From an uncultured Lentisphaeraceae bacterium (lineage in GTDB: Bacteria > Verrucomicrobiota > Kiritimatiellia > RFP12 > DVOR01): DNA of 64,000 bases. The stretch spans positions 45,977-109,976 of the forward strand of contig CALBHX010000116.1 of assembly GCA_937892925.1 (NCBI GenBank), read 5' to 3'. Of this stretch, positions 54,066-63,214 are shown in pieces. Positions within the stretch are counted from its first letter, which is position 1. Every line of letters begins with the position of its first letter. The notes beneath the pieces were generated by a model, which was given only the letters and a program-made list of their open reading frames with translations, ran no database searches and was not told where the DNA came from. Both the position numbers and the translations under genes were made by a program.

Positions 54066-55933
54066 GGAAGATTGGAAAGGGGTTGGGCATGATAAAATGG
54101 GGTGTGATTACGGCGTTGATATGCTTGGGCGGTTGGCTGCAGGCCGGGCCGTTAGAGCTTTTGATGCCGCAGCCGAAGCGCGTTCGGCCGGCGGAGGGAG
54201 AATGGGTTTACGATGCGCGGCAGGTGCGCAAAGGAGCGCTGGCGGAGGGGGAGACGCTGAAGCCTGGAGCCTATAGGCTGAACATTCGCCCGGATGGCGT
54301 AATTTGGGCAGCTGCAGATGCGGAGGGGCAACGCTATGCCCAGGCAACGCTCCGGCAGCTGAACCGGCTTGGAAAAGGTAAGATCCCATGTGGTGATGTG
54401 GAGGATTGGCCGAGTTTTCAGGTGCGCGGGATGCTGCATGATACGGGGCGGAATTGGCAGCCGCTGGCACAATTAAAGCAGCAGTTGGACTGGATGGCGG
54501 ATTATAAGCTGAATGTTTTTCAGTGGCATATCACGGACAATCCGGGGTGGCGACTGCAGTCGTTCAAATATCCGCAGCTTTCCAAGCCGGAGAATCTTGA
54601 TCGGACAGATCGATTTTATACGCAGGCAGAGTTTAAAGAACTGATTGCCTACGCTGCGGCGCGTGGAATTACGGTCATACCAGAGCTGGACGTACCCGGG
54701 CATACGGCAACATTTCGTCGGGCGTTTGGCATCAAGCGGATGGATGACCCGCGCGTTCGGGAGATTATAACGGGGCTTTTTGAGGAGTTGGTTGGGCTCT
54801 TGTCGCCAGAAATTACGCCTTATATTCACATCGGGTCGGACGAGGTTCAGGCGCACGAACGAGTCCCCGGAGAATGGTTGACGGGGTGGGTGGAGATGCT
54901 TCGGGCACGTGGATTCCGGGTCGTTGCGTGGGGGCCGGGACAACACCCGCCCGGGTTAAAGCAACCGCTGATTCGGCAATATTGGATGGGGCGGCAGGTG
55001 CGCCGTTCGGGAGCGGAGCCGTATATTGACTCACAGTGTTCATATTATATTAACCATGTGGATCCATTGGAGCTATTGGCTGCCGCGACGTATCAGAAAC
55101 CTTGTATAACCGGAATGCCGGAGAATCGGCTCGGAGCGATCTTTGCAGTTTGGCATGATGATGCCGTGGCCACTCCAGAGGATTTGTTGACAATGAACCC
55201 GGTTTGTCCGGCCATGGTGTTGTATTCGGATGTCTTCTGGAATGGCCGGGAAAAGGATGAGATGCGTTATATTGGCAATCTGCCGGATCCGCGCGATCCG
55301 GCTTTTGCGGAGGCGGCCGCATTGGAGCACCGCTTGCTGGCGCATAAACCCTTTTTCCCGAAGGCATATTTCCCTTACTGGAAGCAGACAGATTTGAGAT
55401 GGCGCATGGCTGTATCGGGGGATCCAGCCGTACCGTTTGAGCGTCTTCCATGGGAGGATCGTATTTTGGCGCAGGGGACGCTCTATCCGCAGCATTTCTT
55501 TTATCCGCAAACGAATCTGGTTTCGGGAAAGCCGGAAGCGGTTACCTTCGGTATGGTGGTGTACAGCGACCGTGAGCGGACAGTGCCGTTAGTGGTCGAT
55601 TGTATGAATTACTCCCGAAGTGATGGGCGAAGCCGTGATGCGGCGCTTCAGCTCGGCGTGTGGAATGCAAAAGGGGCGCAGGTGTTGCTGAATGAAAAGC
55701 CTGTCCCTCCTCCGCGCTGGCTTCAGCCCGGTGTGGCAGGCTCAAAAAGCCGAGAGATCCCTCTGAAGGATGAGGTGTGGATGGTGCGCCCTCCTGTGAA
55801 TGTACGCCTGAAAAAGGGGAGAAACACGCTTCGTCTGATTTTGCCGCGTAAGGGGTGGAAATGGAGTGCCACCTGTTTCTTCCCGGAAACAGGCGGCCTT
55901 ACGTTTGAGCCGCCGCAGCTTCCAAAGTCTTAA
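54062..55933 (+). CDS. Secreted GH20 beta-N-acetylhexosaminidase
   Basis: 623 residues, starting in an ATGA overlap with the preceding gene. Signal peptide near GMIKWGVITALICLGGWLQA. A GH20b-like N-terminal domain is followed by the catalytic barrel: VRGMLHDTGRNWQPLAQLKQQLDWMADYKLNVFQWHITDNPGWRL, GITVIPELDVPGHTATFRRAFG, and IHIGSDEVQ with the catalytic pair D260-E261. A C-terminal beta domain (480-620) is present. It removes terminal GlcNAc or GalNAc from glycans using substrate-assisted catalysis. Cotranscription with two transporter-like genes looks accidental. A terminator follows. Confidence 0.9.
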   Translation: MRKIGKGLGMIKWGVITALICLGGWLQAGPLELLMPQPKRVRPAEGEWVYDARQVRKGALAEGETLKPGAYRLNIRPDGVIWAAADAEGQRYAQATLRQLNRLGKGKIPCGDVEDWPSFQVRGMLHDTGRNWQPLAQLKQQLDWMADYKLNVFQWHITDNPGWRLQSFKYPQLSKPENLDRTDRFYTQAEFKELIAYAAARGITVIPELDVPGHTATFRRAFGIKRMDDPRVREIITGLFEELVGLLSPEITPYIHIGSDEVQAHERVPGEWLTGWVEMLRARGFRVVAWGPGQHPPGLKQPLIRQYWMGRQVRRSGAEPYIDSQCSYYINHVDPLELLAAATYQKPCITGMPENRLGAIFAVWHDDAVATPEDLLTMNPVCPAMVLYSDVFWNGREKDEMRYIGNLPDPRDPAFAEAAALEHRLLAHKPFFPKAYFPYWKQTDLRWRMAVSGDPAVPFERLPWEDRILAQGTLYPQHFFYPQTNLVSGKPEAVTFGMVVYSDRERTVPLVVDCMNYSRSDGRSRDAALQLGVWNAKGAQVLLNEKPVPPPRWLQPGVAGSKSREIPLKDEVWMVRPPVNVRLKKGRNTLRLILPRKGWKWSATCFFPETGGLTFEPPQLPKS

Positions 55934-55966
55934 ACGTCTTAGAGCGGAACATGCACAGCATATGCT

Positions 55967-56000
55967 CCGCCGCCCCGTAAACGGGCGGCGGTCTTTTTTG
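55967..56000 (+). terminator. Rho-independent terminator after the GH20 gene
   Basis: CCGCCGCCC pairs with GGGCGGCGG around CGTAAAC, followed by TCTTTTTT, 34 bases after the stop. Confidence 0.9.
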
Positions 56001-56111
56001 GGTGTTCCGGCAGTGATCAGACCCCAGAGAAATACATAAGGATTGTGTAAGAGTGTTCATTTTTTGGAAAATAATCAGGTAATTTCACAGTCATGTTAGC
56101 AAGTACAGCAA

Positions 56112-56155
56112 ATAAACTCGCGGGCGAACGGTTTGCCGTTCGCCCGCGAGTTATA
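56112..56155 (-). terminator. Terminator after yidC, perfect 17-bp stem
   Basis: A perfect inverted repeat of 17 bases (AACTCGCGGGCGAACGG and its complement, 56115-56152) with a four-base loop. On the minus strand it is followed by TTATTTG, fitting the end of the yidC operon 24 bases before. On the + strand the run is weaker. The stretch 56001-56111 between the two terminators holds nothing that I can name. Confidence 0.85.
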
Positions 56156-56176
56156 ACCTATTTAGATATGAAAAGG

Positions 56177-57859
56177 TTAGGCGTTTTGTTGTGCTTCAGC
56201 ACGCGCCGTTGATCGGCGAATTAGCCACATCTGAAGGATGGAAAGTCCCTGCGAAACTGTCCAGTAGAGGCAAAGAGCGGAGGCCATGGAGTAAAACATG
56301 AAGAGCAGCATGGCCGGCATCATCCAAGTCATCATCTTCTTCTGGGCGGGATCCCCTGTTGAGGGGCTTAAATGCGTTTGAAGCCCCATCGTTACGGCTG
56401 TCAGAATCGGGAGGATATTCAGCGGAACAGGTAGCACGCCGGCAAAGAGATTCTCCGGCTGAGACAGGTCGGAAATCCAGAGGAAAGACGCGAATCGCAG
56501 CTCAATGGCCGAGCGCAATACTACAAATAACGCGATGAAGATCGGGATTTGAACCAACATGGGCAGACAGCTTGAGAAGGGGTTTACCTGATGCTCTCGA
56601 TAGAGCTTGAATGTCTCCTGCTGGAGTTTCTGCGGTTGATCCTTGAATTGTTGCTGTAGCGCCTTGATCTTCGGTTGAATAGCGCTCATTTTTCGCATGG
56701 CCACGGTGCTTTTATGTGTGAGTGGCCAGAAGACCAGTCGAACCAGAAGTGTCAGCAAGATGATGGCCACGCCATAATTGGGGATCAGCGCATGGAAGAA
56801 GTTCAGAATCGGAAGCAGGATTTTACACACCCATGAAAAGAACCCAAAGTCCATAATTGCATCGGCGTGCGCTCCGAACGCGTTCAGGTAACCTAATTTC
56901 TTGGGGCCGATGTACAGGCGTGTGGCCACCTCGGTGGGGACGCCTGCCTGCAATTGCAGCGCGGGATATGTAAACGCCGCCGAAACGTTCTCGATACGAA
57001 CCGTTTTTGCCAAGCCATCACGCGATACCTGGAGCGCAGCAGGAGCACCCACAGCTGGCATGGTAAGCGACACGAAGAAACGGTTTTTCAAGGCGACCCA
57101 CGTTTGCGGCGCAGCGAACGTTTGTACGCCGGAGAGCGGTACCCCTGCCGGGTCTGAACTGGTTCCACATCCTAGGAACGCACTGCGTGCCCCCAGGATC
57201 TTTCCAAGCTGGCTCTCACAATATTCCGGCTTTCGTTCGCCCTGTGCCAGGAAATCTGCTCCGAGAGCATCACCCGGTGCGTCCGCCGGGAGCGTTAATG
57301 CCCCGGCACTCATTTGATAGGGAGCCAGCGTGGCCTGCTGCGGCGCACGGAATGTATCCTGAACATTCAGCATATAATCTGTTTGCAGGGTCATCGTTCG
57401 CGTGAGCTCTACGCCATTGGGGAGCGTGGCGGTGAAGCGGAGGCTATCGCCCTTTGGCTGTGCAGCCGTGTAAGAAAGGTAGGGCGCAGCCTGTTCAAAG
57501 GTCAGGTTCAGCAGGTGATCTGTTTCAAGCGTAACGTGCGGAGCGTCTTCTCTATTCTCCGTGCGGTATTGAAGCATTTCGGCTTTGATCAGCCGCGCCC
57601 CCTGATCGGAGAACGTCAGTCGAACCTGCTCGTTTTCTAAAGTGTAAAAGCGTTCCTGGGCTGCGGTTAAAACAACCGGTTTCGCAGGGTTCGTTTGCGG
57701 AAGTGTAACGGGTGTTGAGACGGTTGGCGCGGCGGGAGCCTGCACGGTCTGTTGGGGTTGCGGCGCCGGTACTGGCTGGGGTGTCAGCAACCGCCAGGCA
57801 AAGTAGCCTACGAGTGCGGCCGCCAATACGGCAGCCCAAATTTTTTCAGTCTTGTTCAT
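56177..57859 (-). CDS. yidC: Membrane protein insertase YidC
   Basis: 560 residues. N-terminal helix ([19 protein letters not shown]), a proline/glutamine-rich linker, a periplasmic beta domain (70-340) and the conserved C-terminal insertase core (about 350-550): [88 protein letters not shown], then [19 protein letters not shown]. The hydrophilic-groove Arg is in LLVRLVFWP. It inserts inner-membrane proteins with or without SecYEG. Its start overlaps the end of yidD by 14 bases. Confidence 0.97.
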   Translation of the reverse strand: MNKTEKIWAAVLAAALVGYFAWRLLTPQPVPAPQPQQTVQAPAAPTVSTPVTLPQTNPAKPVVLTAAQERFYTLENEQVRLTFSDQGARLIKAEMLQYRTENREDAPHVTLETDHLLNLTFEQAAPYLSYTAAQPKGDSLRFTATLPNGVELTRTMTLQTDYMLNVQDTFRAPQQATLAPYQMSAGALTLPADAPGDALGADFLAQGERKPEYCESQLGKILGARSAFLGCGTSSDPAGVPLSGVQTFAAPQTWVALKNRFFVSLTMPAVGAPAALQVSRDGLAKTVRIENVSAAFTYPALQLQAGVPTEVATRLYIGPKKLGYLNAFGAHADAIMDFGFFSWVCKILLPILNFFHALIPNYGVAIILLTLLVRLVFWPLTHKSTVAMRKMSAIQPKIKALQQQFKDQPQKLQQETFKLYREHQVNPFSSCLPMLVQIPIFIALFVVLRSAIELRFASFLWISDLSQPENLFAGVLPVPLNILPILTAVTMGLQTHLSPSTGDPAQKKMMTWMMPAMLLFMFYSMASALCLYWTVSQGLSILQMWLIRRSTARAEAQQNA

Positions 57860-58151
57860 GTGAATGTGTTTCCTTCAATGAGGGAGTGGCCGGCGGCACA
57901 GGGTCGTAGCCGCCATGGCAGAAAGGGTTGCATCGGAGAATCCGCCAAATCCCGAGCTTCAGGCCGCGCCAAGGTCCATGCACGCGAAGCGCCTCAATCA
58001 TGTAGTGCGAACAGGTGGGGGTGAAACGGCACGCGCCATACCCGAAGAAACCGTGAAGTGTCTGCTGATAGAGGCGGACGGCTCCAATCAGGCAGACGGT
58101 TATCCGCTGGGTAAGCGTATGGCGTGAGGGGAAGATGGATTTGGAGGTCAT
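57846..58151 (-). CDS. yidD: Membrane protein insertion efficiency factor YidD
   Basis: 101 residues. The family core is clear: [68 protein letters not shown], with the conserved Cys residues. It is a small peripheral inner-membrane protein helping YidC. It overlaps rnpA by 4 bases and yidC by 14, the classical order. Confidence 0.95.
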   Translation of the reverse strand: MTSKSIFPSRHTLTQRITVCLIGAVRLYQQTLHGFFGYGACRFTPTCSHYMIEALRVHGPWRGLKLGIWRILRCNPFCHGGYDPVPPATPSLKETHSHEQD

Positions 58152-58579
58152 GATTGAGCCTGCCGCATCTCGGCGCCATGTTCGGCTGTAAGCCCGGTTT
58201 TTCGGCAGAGCCAGCGCAGATCGCGCCGCACAGCATCGCAGGAAAGTGTAACCAGTTTTCGCCGCCCAAGCAGCACCAGATCAAATCCAACAGCCAGCAT
58301 GGGCCGCTCCAGACGGAAAGCTTCACGCATGAGCCGCCGCGCCCGGCTGCGCTCAACCGCCAGAGGAAACGTCCGCTTGGCTGAAATAACTCCCAGCCGC
58401 GTCTTGGTTAGCCCATTTGGTTTCCATCGAAGCACCAATGACCCACACGCAAAAGAACGCCCCTGCTCGAAAACCGAGGCATAATCGGGCGCCGGCAGGC
58501 GGTAAGGTGAAAAAAGCAAAGGAGGCGCCGAAGAGACGTCTCCTTTTGAAGCGTAACCGCCAGCAGGGGAATGCGTCAT
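58148..58579 (-). CDS. rnpA: Ribonuclease P protein component
   Basis: 143 residues from the ATG at 58579. [27 protein letters not shown] and the RNR signature region [30 protein letters not shown] fit Rnp[14 protein letters not shown] and [11 protein letters not shown] follow. The canonical R-N-R is changed to V-E-R-S-R-A-R-R-L, a mild deviation. An extra 30 residues precede the usual start, so a later start is possible. It binds RNase P RNA for tRNA 5' processing. The RNA itself is not in the window. Confidence 0.92.
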   Translation of the reverse strand: MTHSPAGGYASKGDVSSAPPLLFSPYRLPAPDYASVFEQGRSFACGSLVLRWKPNGLTKTRLGVISAKRTFPLAVERSRARRLMREAFRLERPMLAVGFDLVLLGRRKLVTLSCDAVRRDLRWLCRKTGLTAEHGAEMRQAQS

Positions 58580-58634
58580 GGTGTTCGTCCCCCGCGCGGC
58601 GTCCGGCCATGCCACGCGCCGCGGTTTCAGCCTC

Positions 58635-58772
58635 TTACGCGTGCACCAACGCCTTGCGGCCTTTCGCGCGCCGACGGCTCAGGAGCTTGCGCCCATTCTT
58701 CGTGGCCATACGGGCACGGAAGCCGATCTTGCGGACGCGCTTGATCTTGGAGGGTTGCCAAGTCATCTTCAT
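58635..58772 (-). CDS. rpmH: 50S ribosomal protein L34
   Basis: 45 residues from the ATG at 58772, preceded by [52 protein letters not shown] matches L34 throughout, with the W-Q-P-S start and the G-R-K-x-L-x-x-R-R-x-K-G-R-K core. First gene of rpmH-rnpA-yidD-yidC. Confidence 0.97.
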   Translation of the reverse strand: MKMTWQPSKIKRVRKIGFRARMATKNGRKLLSRRRAKGRKALVHA

Positions 58773-58819
58773 AGTCTGTTTCCTCTTGTCTTGAGACCTA
58801 AAATCACAAATGAGAAAAA

Positions 58820-58848
58820 AGAATATCAAAGCTTTGTGATGCAGTCAA
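58820..58848 (-). promoter_or_regulatory. Promoter of the rpmH operon
   Basis: On the minus strand: TTGACT (58843-58848), 17-base spacer, TATTCT (58820-58825), about 40 bases before the rpmH start region. Confidence 0.7.
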
Positions 58849-59862
58849 GCCAGTCTGGATGAAATGCCGGAGAAGCTGGTTGACGCAAAGGGGCAGAAAA
58901 CACGATGAGACAGAAACGGATTCTTCGGTGGTTTCCCGGAAGTCGGGAGGAAGGGTGGGTACACGGGGGTCTGTGGAAGCCTTTCTTAATTCAAGGAATC
59001 GCAAGTGTGTCAGACGTGGCGGGAGGCGGAGACAGAGGCGGCGAACAGGTGAATACGGCATCGCCTATTCGGAACCATCTTCTCGGTAGGAGCCGTGTGT
59101 TTGGCATCAGACGTATGAACATGCCGAAGGATCGGTGAGGGGGATGGGGTGATGAAGAGATGAATCATCCGAAAACGAGAGGAACGGGGTAAATTTAGGC
59201 TGCCTTAAATGCATTCGGCGTTGTCTCGGGTGCGGAGGGCGGGTTTCTCAGGAGTGCTGTTCAAAGGGGATATGGGCGGGCTGTTGAGAGCCTGACGAAA
59301 AAGGGAAAGAAAATGCACAGAGCGGTTGTTCCAGGCATGGCCGAGCTGAAGCGTTAGCGTTTCGTGCGCACGCGGAGCAGGAGCATGAGCCGTGCATAGC
59401 GGGAAGGTTTCGTCAAGAATCATCGGTTATCATTTCGCACGCGCACGTGGCATGCAATCGTGGCATGTAAGATAAGACGTACGGTGGTTGGGGCGCGGTA
59501 GGGATGTCTGTTACTCTGTGCACGAAGAACGTGGGGCAGATTATCCGGCGGAGATAACTTGTCAGTCGGTCTGTTCAACGTGCGGTATAGGCGCACAACT
59601 TGATTGGCCGCTGGAACTGTTCCAGATTCGACGTCATGTCTTGGTGAGTTGCCTGACAATGAAAACGATCAGGCCGAGAGGGAGGGCAATCGTGATAACC
59701 ACAAGGAGCAGAACGATGGAAATTTACCACAATCCTGGACGCATGAACCGCCTCTATTGATGGATGAGTAAGGGATGAGATGGGTGCGTAAAAAGGAAAC
59801 ATGGAGCGTGGGAATTGTTTGGGTGGACAGTCTCGAAACAGGCGGCAACGCGCGGGGCGTCG
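58849..59862. other. About 1 kb without a recognisable gene
   Basis: Only short frames without homology. I see no DnaA-box cluster, no RNase P RNA, SRP RNA or tmRNA hallmarks. A hydrophobic stretch reading ISIVLLLVVITIALPLGLIVFIVRQLTKT on the minus strand (about 59636-59722) lacks a start codon and may be the remnant of a small membrane protein. TCTCGGGTGCGGAGGGCGGG near 59225 resembles the CCGCCCC-family motif. Confidence 0.4.
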
Positions 59863-60627
59863 TCATGTTTGTGTCTGCGGAGGGGCGGGCGTCACAGCCG
59901 ATGGTACGCGCCACCAGGCCAGGAATTCGACGTTGCCCTCCGGCCCCAGAAGCGGAGAACGTTCGCACCCAAGCCATTCCAGATGAAGGGTCTTGATGCC
60001 GAATTGGCGAATTTCTTCCACAACGCGTTGTCGGACGGTTTCATCGCGCACCACGCCGTGGGGGACGTCTTTCCGCCCGGCTTCAAATTGCGGTTTGATG
60101 AGGGAGATAATCTGGCTGCCGGGCGCCAGGCAGGCGGCCATGGGCGGGAGAATGAGCTTGAGGGAGATAAAGGAAACGTCGGTTACGCCAAAGTGCGGCT
60201 GTTCGGGCAGATCTTCGGGGGTGAGATACCGGCAGTTAAACTGTTCTTTGCTCCACACACGCGGATCGCTCCGCAGGCGGTAATGCAGTTGGTTGGTGCC
60301 GACATCAAGGGCGAGCACCCGCCGGGCGTGATGCTGAAGCAGGCAGTCGGTGAAGCCGCCGGTGGAGGCGCCGACATCAAGACAGCATAGTCCCTCAACA
60401 TTCAACGGGAAACAATCAAATGCCCCCTGCAGCTTTTCGCCGCCTCTGGAAACGAAACGCGGCTTTGCTGCGAGCGCCAGCGTAGCGTCTTCGGGGACGG
60501 TCTGGCTGGCTTTCTGCGCTTTTTGTCCGTTGACGAGAACTTCGCCTGCGAGAATCAGGCGCTGTGCCCATTCGCGCGACTCTACGAGGCCGCGCTGAAC
60601 CAGTGCCTGATCGAGTCGTTGTTTCAT
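59863..60627 (-). CDS. tlyA: TlyA-family rRNA 2'-O-methyltransferase
   Basis: 254 residues. An N-terminal S4 domain (MKQRLDQALVQRGLVESREWAQRLILAGEVLVNGQ, residues 1-60) binds RNA. An FtsJ/RrmJ-like methyltransferase domain follows, with SRGGEKLQGAFDCF, SAM motif CLDVGASTGGFTDCLLQHHARRVLALDVGTNQL, TDVSFISLKLILP and LIKPQFEAGR. Known members methylate cytidines in 16S and 23S rRNA and are sometimes called hemolysin A. It ends a run from era and sppA, 3 bases after the sppA stop. Confidence 0.93.
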   Translation of the reverse strand: MKQRLDQALVQRGLVESREWAQRLILAGEVLVNGQKAQKASQTVPEDATLALAAKPRFVSRGGEKLQGAFDCFPLNVEGLCCLDVGASTGGFTDCLLQHHARRVLALDVGTNQLHYRLRSDPRVWSKEQFNCRYLTPEDLPEQPHFGVTDVSFISLKLILPPMAACLAPGSQIISLIKPQFEAGRKDVPHGVVRDETVRQRVVEEIRQFGIKTLHLEWLGCERSPLLGPEGNVEFLAWWRVPSAVTPAPPQTQT

Positions 60628-60630
60628 CGA

Positions 60631-61710
60631 TTACCAGCGGTATTGCGGTTTTTGTTCCGGAAGCGCGGCAAAGGGCGCGGAGAGCCCGCGGCCAAGCGCC
60701 ATGGGGAATTCGGAAAGAAAGACCTTAAAGGGATTGTGGACGGCGGCGGGTTCCAGAATCGTCAGCGACTCCACACCGCATTCGAGCAGCTCGGCAAGTT
60801 TGGAGTCGAGGGTGTCTTCGTAGCCGATGTCATCAATCAGGCGCAGGTTCCGTGCATCTTCCGGCAGAAAGACCCGTCCGTCAGCCAAATGGCGGACTTC
60901 TGCTTCTGGCAGGTGCCGCCCCTTGGCTACCAGTGCGGTGAAACGGCGGTACATACCGTCTACCACCGTTTGAAGAATGGCGTTGTGTTCGGGGTTGATG
61001 GGTTTGAGCGGGTTACCCAGATCCTTGGAGGCGCCGGAGGCCAGCGAATTGTCTGCAATACCCAGACGCGCCGCTAGTCCTGACAGATTGACCCCTGGGA
61101 CAATGACGCCGATGGAACCGACCAGCCCGGTAGGCTGCAGGCGGATCCAATCGGCCTGCATGGCTAGGTAATAGGCACCGGAAGCCAGAATATCCTGCCC
61201 CAGCACCACGATCCGCCGATCCGGATAGGCGGCTTTGAAACGCTCCAGAGCGTGATAAAGCTCATCGCTTGCTGTAACGCTCCCGCCTGGGGAATCGACA
61301 ATCAAAAGCAGACCGCGGATCTCCTCATCCAGAATGGCCGTTTCAATGGCTTGCCGGACGGCTGCATCGCTATCGGGCGGGAGATACCAACGGCTGGTTG
61401 AATCGCCTGAAATGATGCCGCGCAATTCGAGCCGAAGCACCTGTTTCCCATCCTCACAACCGCGCAGAATGGTGTAATTGGGAGCCCCATAGGTGGAGCA
61501 CCCGGCGCGGGAAACAAGCTCTTGCGTTGTGTTCCGAAGAAAATAACAGGCGCAGCCGAATAGAATAAGGGGAGCTAGAACACAGATCAACCACGCGCTC
61601 AGGCATCCCAGCCCGAACCCCAGCAGGCACCCGCCGCCTCGGCGCGGGCGTACGGGCTGCACCGCGGGTGCAACTGCGTCCGGATCCATCGATGAAGAGG
61701 AAAACGCCAT
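60631..61710 (-). CDS. sppA: Signal peptide peptidase SppA (S49)
   Basis: 359 residues from the ATG at 61710, with GGAG upstream. A proline/glycine-rich start and one N-terminal membrane helix (GLGCLSAWLICVLAPLILFGCACYFL) precede the S49 domain: VDSPGGSVTASDELYHAL, GQDILASGAYYLAMQAD with the nucleophile Ser, TGLVGSIGVI, and SGASKDLGNPLKPINPEH with the catalytic Lys. This is the short form, with one protease domain. It cleaves leftover signal peptides in the membrane. It overlaps no gene and starts directly after era. Confidence 0.92.
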   Translation of the reverse strand: MAFSSSSMDPDAVAPAVQPVRPRRGGGCLLGFGLGCLSAWLICVLAPLILFGCACYFLRNTTQELVSRAGCSTYGAPNYTILRGCEDGKQVLRLELRGIISGDSTSRWYLPPDSDAAVRQAIETAILDEEIRGLLLIVDSPGGSVTASDELYHALERFKAAYPDRRIVVLGQDILASGAYYLAMQADWIRLQPTGLVGSIGVIVPGVNLSGLAARLGIADNSLASGASKDLGNPLKPINPEHNAILQTVVDGMYRRFTALVAKGRHLPEAEVRHLADGRVFLPEDARNLRLIDDIGYEDTLDSKLAELLECGVESLTILEPAAVHNPFKVFLSEFPMALGRGLSAPFAALPEQKPQYRW

Positions 61711-61711
61711 A

Positions 61712-62638
61712 TCACGACTCCTTATATCCAAGCTCTTTTAGAATAAAATAGTTCTTGAACCATTTGGGCTCCACGCGCACGAATGGGATAATCCTGCAAG
61801 CTGAAAGCCCGTAGGCTTCGGCAATTTCCGGCTCGGCGCTGCGGCGCATCGCCCGCAGGGTTCGCCCTTTTGTTCCAATGACCATTCCCTTTTGCGAAGG
61901 GCGGTTCACAAGAATGGTGGCATAGACTTCCCATCCGCCCTCGGGCGTTTCGTCAATTCGCTCCACGCGCACACCCAACTCGTGCGGCACTTCTTGGTAG
62001 AGCCGGCGGATTAGCTTTTCTCGCAGCATATCTGCGATGGCAAGCCGCCGGGGAAAATCGGAGACGATATCTTCCGGAAAGAGCAGCGTGTCTGCTGCCG
62101 GCGCCATGATCCACAACCGTTCCAGCAAGGCCGCGCAGCCCTTGCCGGTTTCCGCGGAAAGCTCCAGCCACGGCACGTTCCGCGAGATGTTTTTCTCAGC
62201 GCGGAGGCGTTCCCAGGCCTGATGAAAGGGCACCGCGTCAAATCCTGCCGCATCGGCTTTATTTAAGATGAAGAGGGTCGGTGTTTCGGTGAAGCCCGCC
62301 CGCGCCATCCATCCTTCGTCTTCCATTCGAACGGGCGCCGCTCCATCAAACACCACCATCAGCACGTCCGCGCCCTCACCGGCGGTGCGCGCCATTCGGT
62401 TCATCAGTGTTCCGAGTTCATTCTCCGCTTTATGGGCACCGGGCGTGTCCAGAAACACCAGCTGCCCCTGCGGTTCGGTCAAAATTCCGCGGATGCGGTT
62501 GCGCGTGGTTTGCTCCATGCCGGAAACAATCGACACCTTTTCACCGACTAGCCGGTTCACGAGTGTTGACTTCCCTGAATTGGTCCGCCCCACAACGGCG
62601 ATCATCGCCGCCCGAAGTTGTGCTGCCTGTTCATCCAT
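61712..62638 (-). CDS. era: GTPase Era
   Basis: 308 residues. GTPase motifs: G1 VVGRTNSGKSTLVNRLVG, G2 region SGMEQTTRNRIRG, G3 FLDTPGAHKAENELG, G4 LNKADAAGF, G5 LSAETGKG. The C-terminal KH domain is seen in VNRPSQKGMVIGTKGRTLRAMRRSAEPEI and ends VRVEPKWFKNYFILKELGY. Era binds the 3' end of 16S rRNA in 30S assembly. The G1 motif has R-T-N instead of the common R-P-N, and G4 is N-K-A-D. First gene of the era-sppA-tlyA run. Confidence 0.96.
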   Translation of the reverse strand: MDEQAAQLRAAMIAVVGRTNSGKSTLVNRLVGEKVSIVSGMEQTTRNRIRGILTEPQGQLVFLDTPGAHKAENELGTLMNRMARTAGEGADVLMVVFDGAAPVRMEDEGWMARAGFTETPTLFILNKADAAGFDAVPFHQAWERLRAEKNISRNVPWLELSAETGKGCAALLERLWIMAPAADTLLFPEDIVSDFPRRLAIADMLREKLIRRLYQEVPHELGVRVERIDETPEGGWEVYATILVNRPSQKGMVIGTKGRTLRAMRRSAEPEIAEAYGLSACRIIPFVRVEPKWFKNYFILKELGYKES

Positions 62639-62740
62639 AACCGCCAGTGTAGCATAATTCCGGATAAACCGCAGTTTAATCAGCGGGAGCCGTCAGGCTG
62701 AGCTTCCGCCATGTGTTTGGGCATACCTTGTCCTTGGCAG

Positions 62741-62835
62741 GAGAAAACGTCTCGGGGCGGATCCGTTTTGAATCCGCCCCGGCTTTACCTCCAATCCGCC
62801 CCGGGTTTGACGTGAATCCGCCCCGAGTTGTCTTG
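62741..62835. repeat. Tandem 22-base CCGCCCCGG repeats with hairpin
   Basis: AATCCGCCCC begins at 62771 and the AATCCGCC core recurs at 62793 and 62815, exactly 22 bases apart each time. The inverted form CGGGGCGGAT stands just before the first unit, giving a 10-bp stem with a 9-base loop. It directly precedes copy B of the structured repeat. Confidence 0.8.
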
Positions 62836-62872
62836 GGTTTGGGGCTTGGTATCGGGAAGCTCCCGGCAGAAT

Positions 62873-63062
62873 CCCTTTGCAAGCCGCCTGCATCTGTTAT
62901 CAAATCTTTTGAGAATAGACCCTCAAAACCTCAATCGATTCTCACCTTCATTGATAACTCCCTTTTTCATTCTCAATCATGCCATCCCGCCAAAAATTCC
63001 TTCAGAATTCCACGATTCCAATCTTTTTCATCCCTCACCGCATGTACGTCAAGTCAGCAGAA
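62873..63062. repeat. Structured dispersed repeat, copy B
   Basis: Similar over its whole length to 7730-7936. GTTATCAA pairs perfectly with TTGATAAC; between them TTGAGAAT can pair with ATTCTCA; a further ATTCTCAA follows downstream. The loop between the inner arms (AGACC...CTCAA.ACCTCAATCG) is also conserved between copies. It sits 77 bases downstream of the unit at 62793 and about 150 bases before a secreted-protein gene. Confidence 0.78.
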
Positions 63063-63132
63063 GGGCGTGAGAATACAGGCCGATGTTTCCGGAAGAATCC
63101 TGTTCGGGGAATGATTGAACGTATGTATATTC

Positions 63133-63141
63133 GGGGGGGGG
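63133..63141. repeat. Run of nine G upstream of a secreted-protein gene
   Basis: G9 preceded by GTATGTATATTC and followed by TATTG, 73 bases before the ATG at 63215. Same length and similar flanks as the run at 45454-45462. Confidence 0.8.
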
Positions 63142-63214
63142 TATTGCGGGAGGGTGCTTGTATTTGTTATTATGTACACGGTAAAGAGTCGAAGCGTTTT
63201 TCGGAGAGGGAGTT

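Noticed and set aside
58600..59000. Replication origin next to rpmH
   Set aside because: No TTATNCACA boxes and no AT-rich repeats seen; dnaA is not present.
59636..59722. Small hydrophobic peptide (ISIVLLLVVITIALPLGLIVFIVRQLTKT) on the minus strand
   Set aside because: A TAA stands directly before the Ile and no usual start codon exists in frame, so it is not called as a gene.
62771..62835. Tandem 22-base units as a CRISPR array
   Set aside because: Only three units, conserved core of about 10-14 bases, no spacer-sized unique parts and no cas genes.
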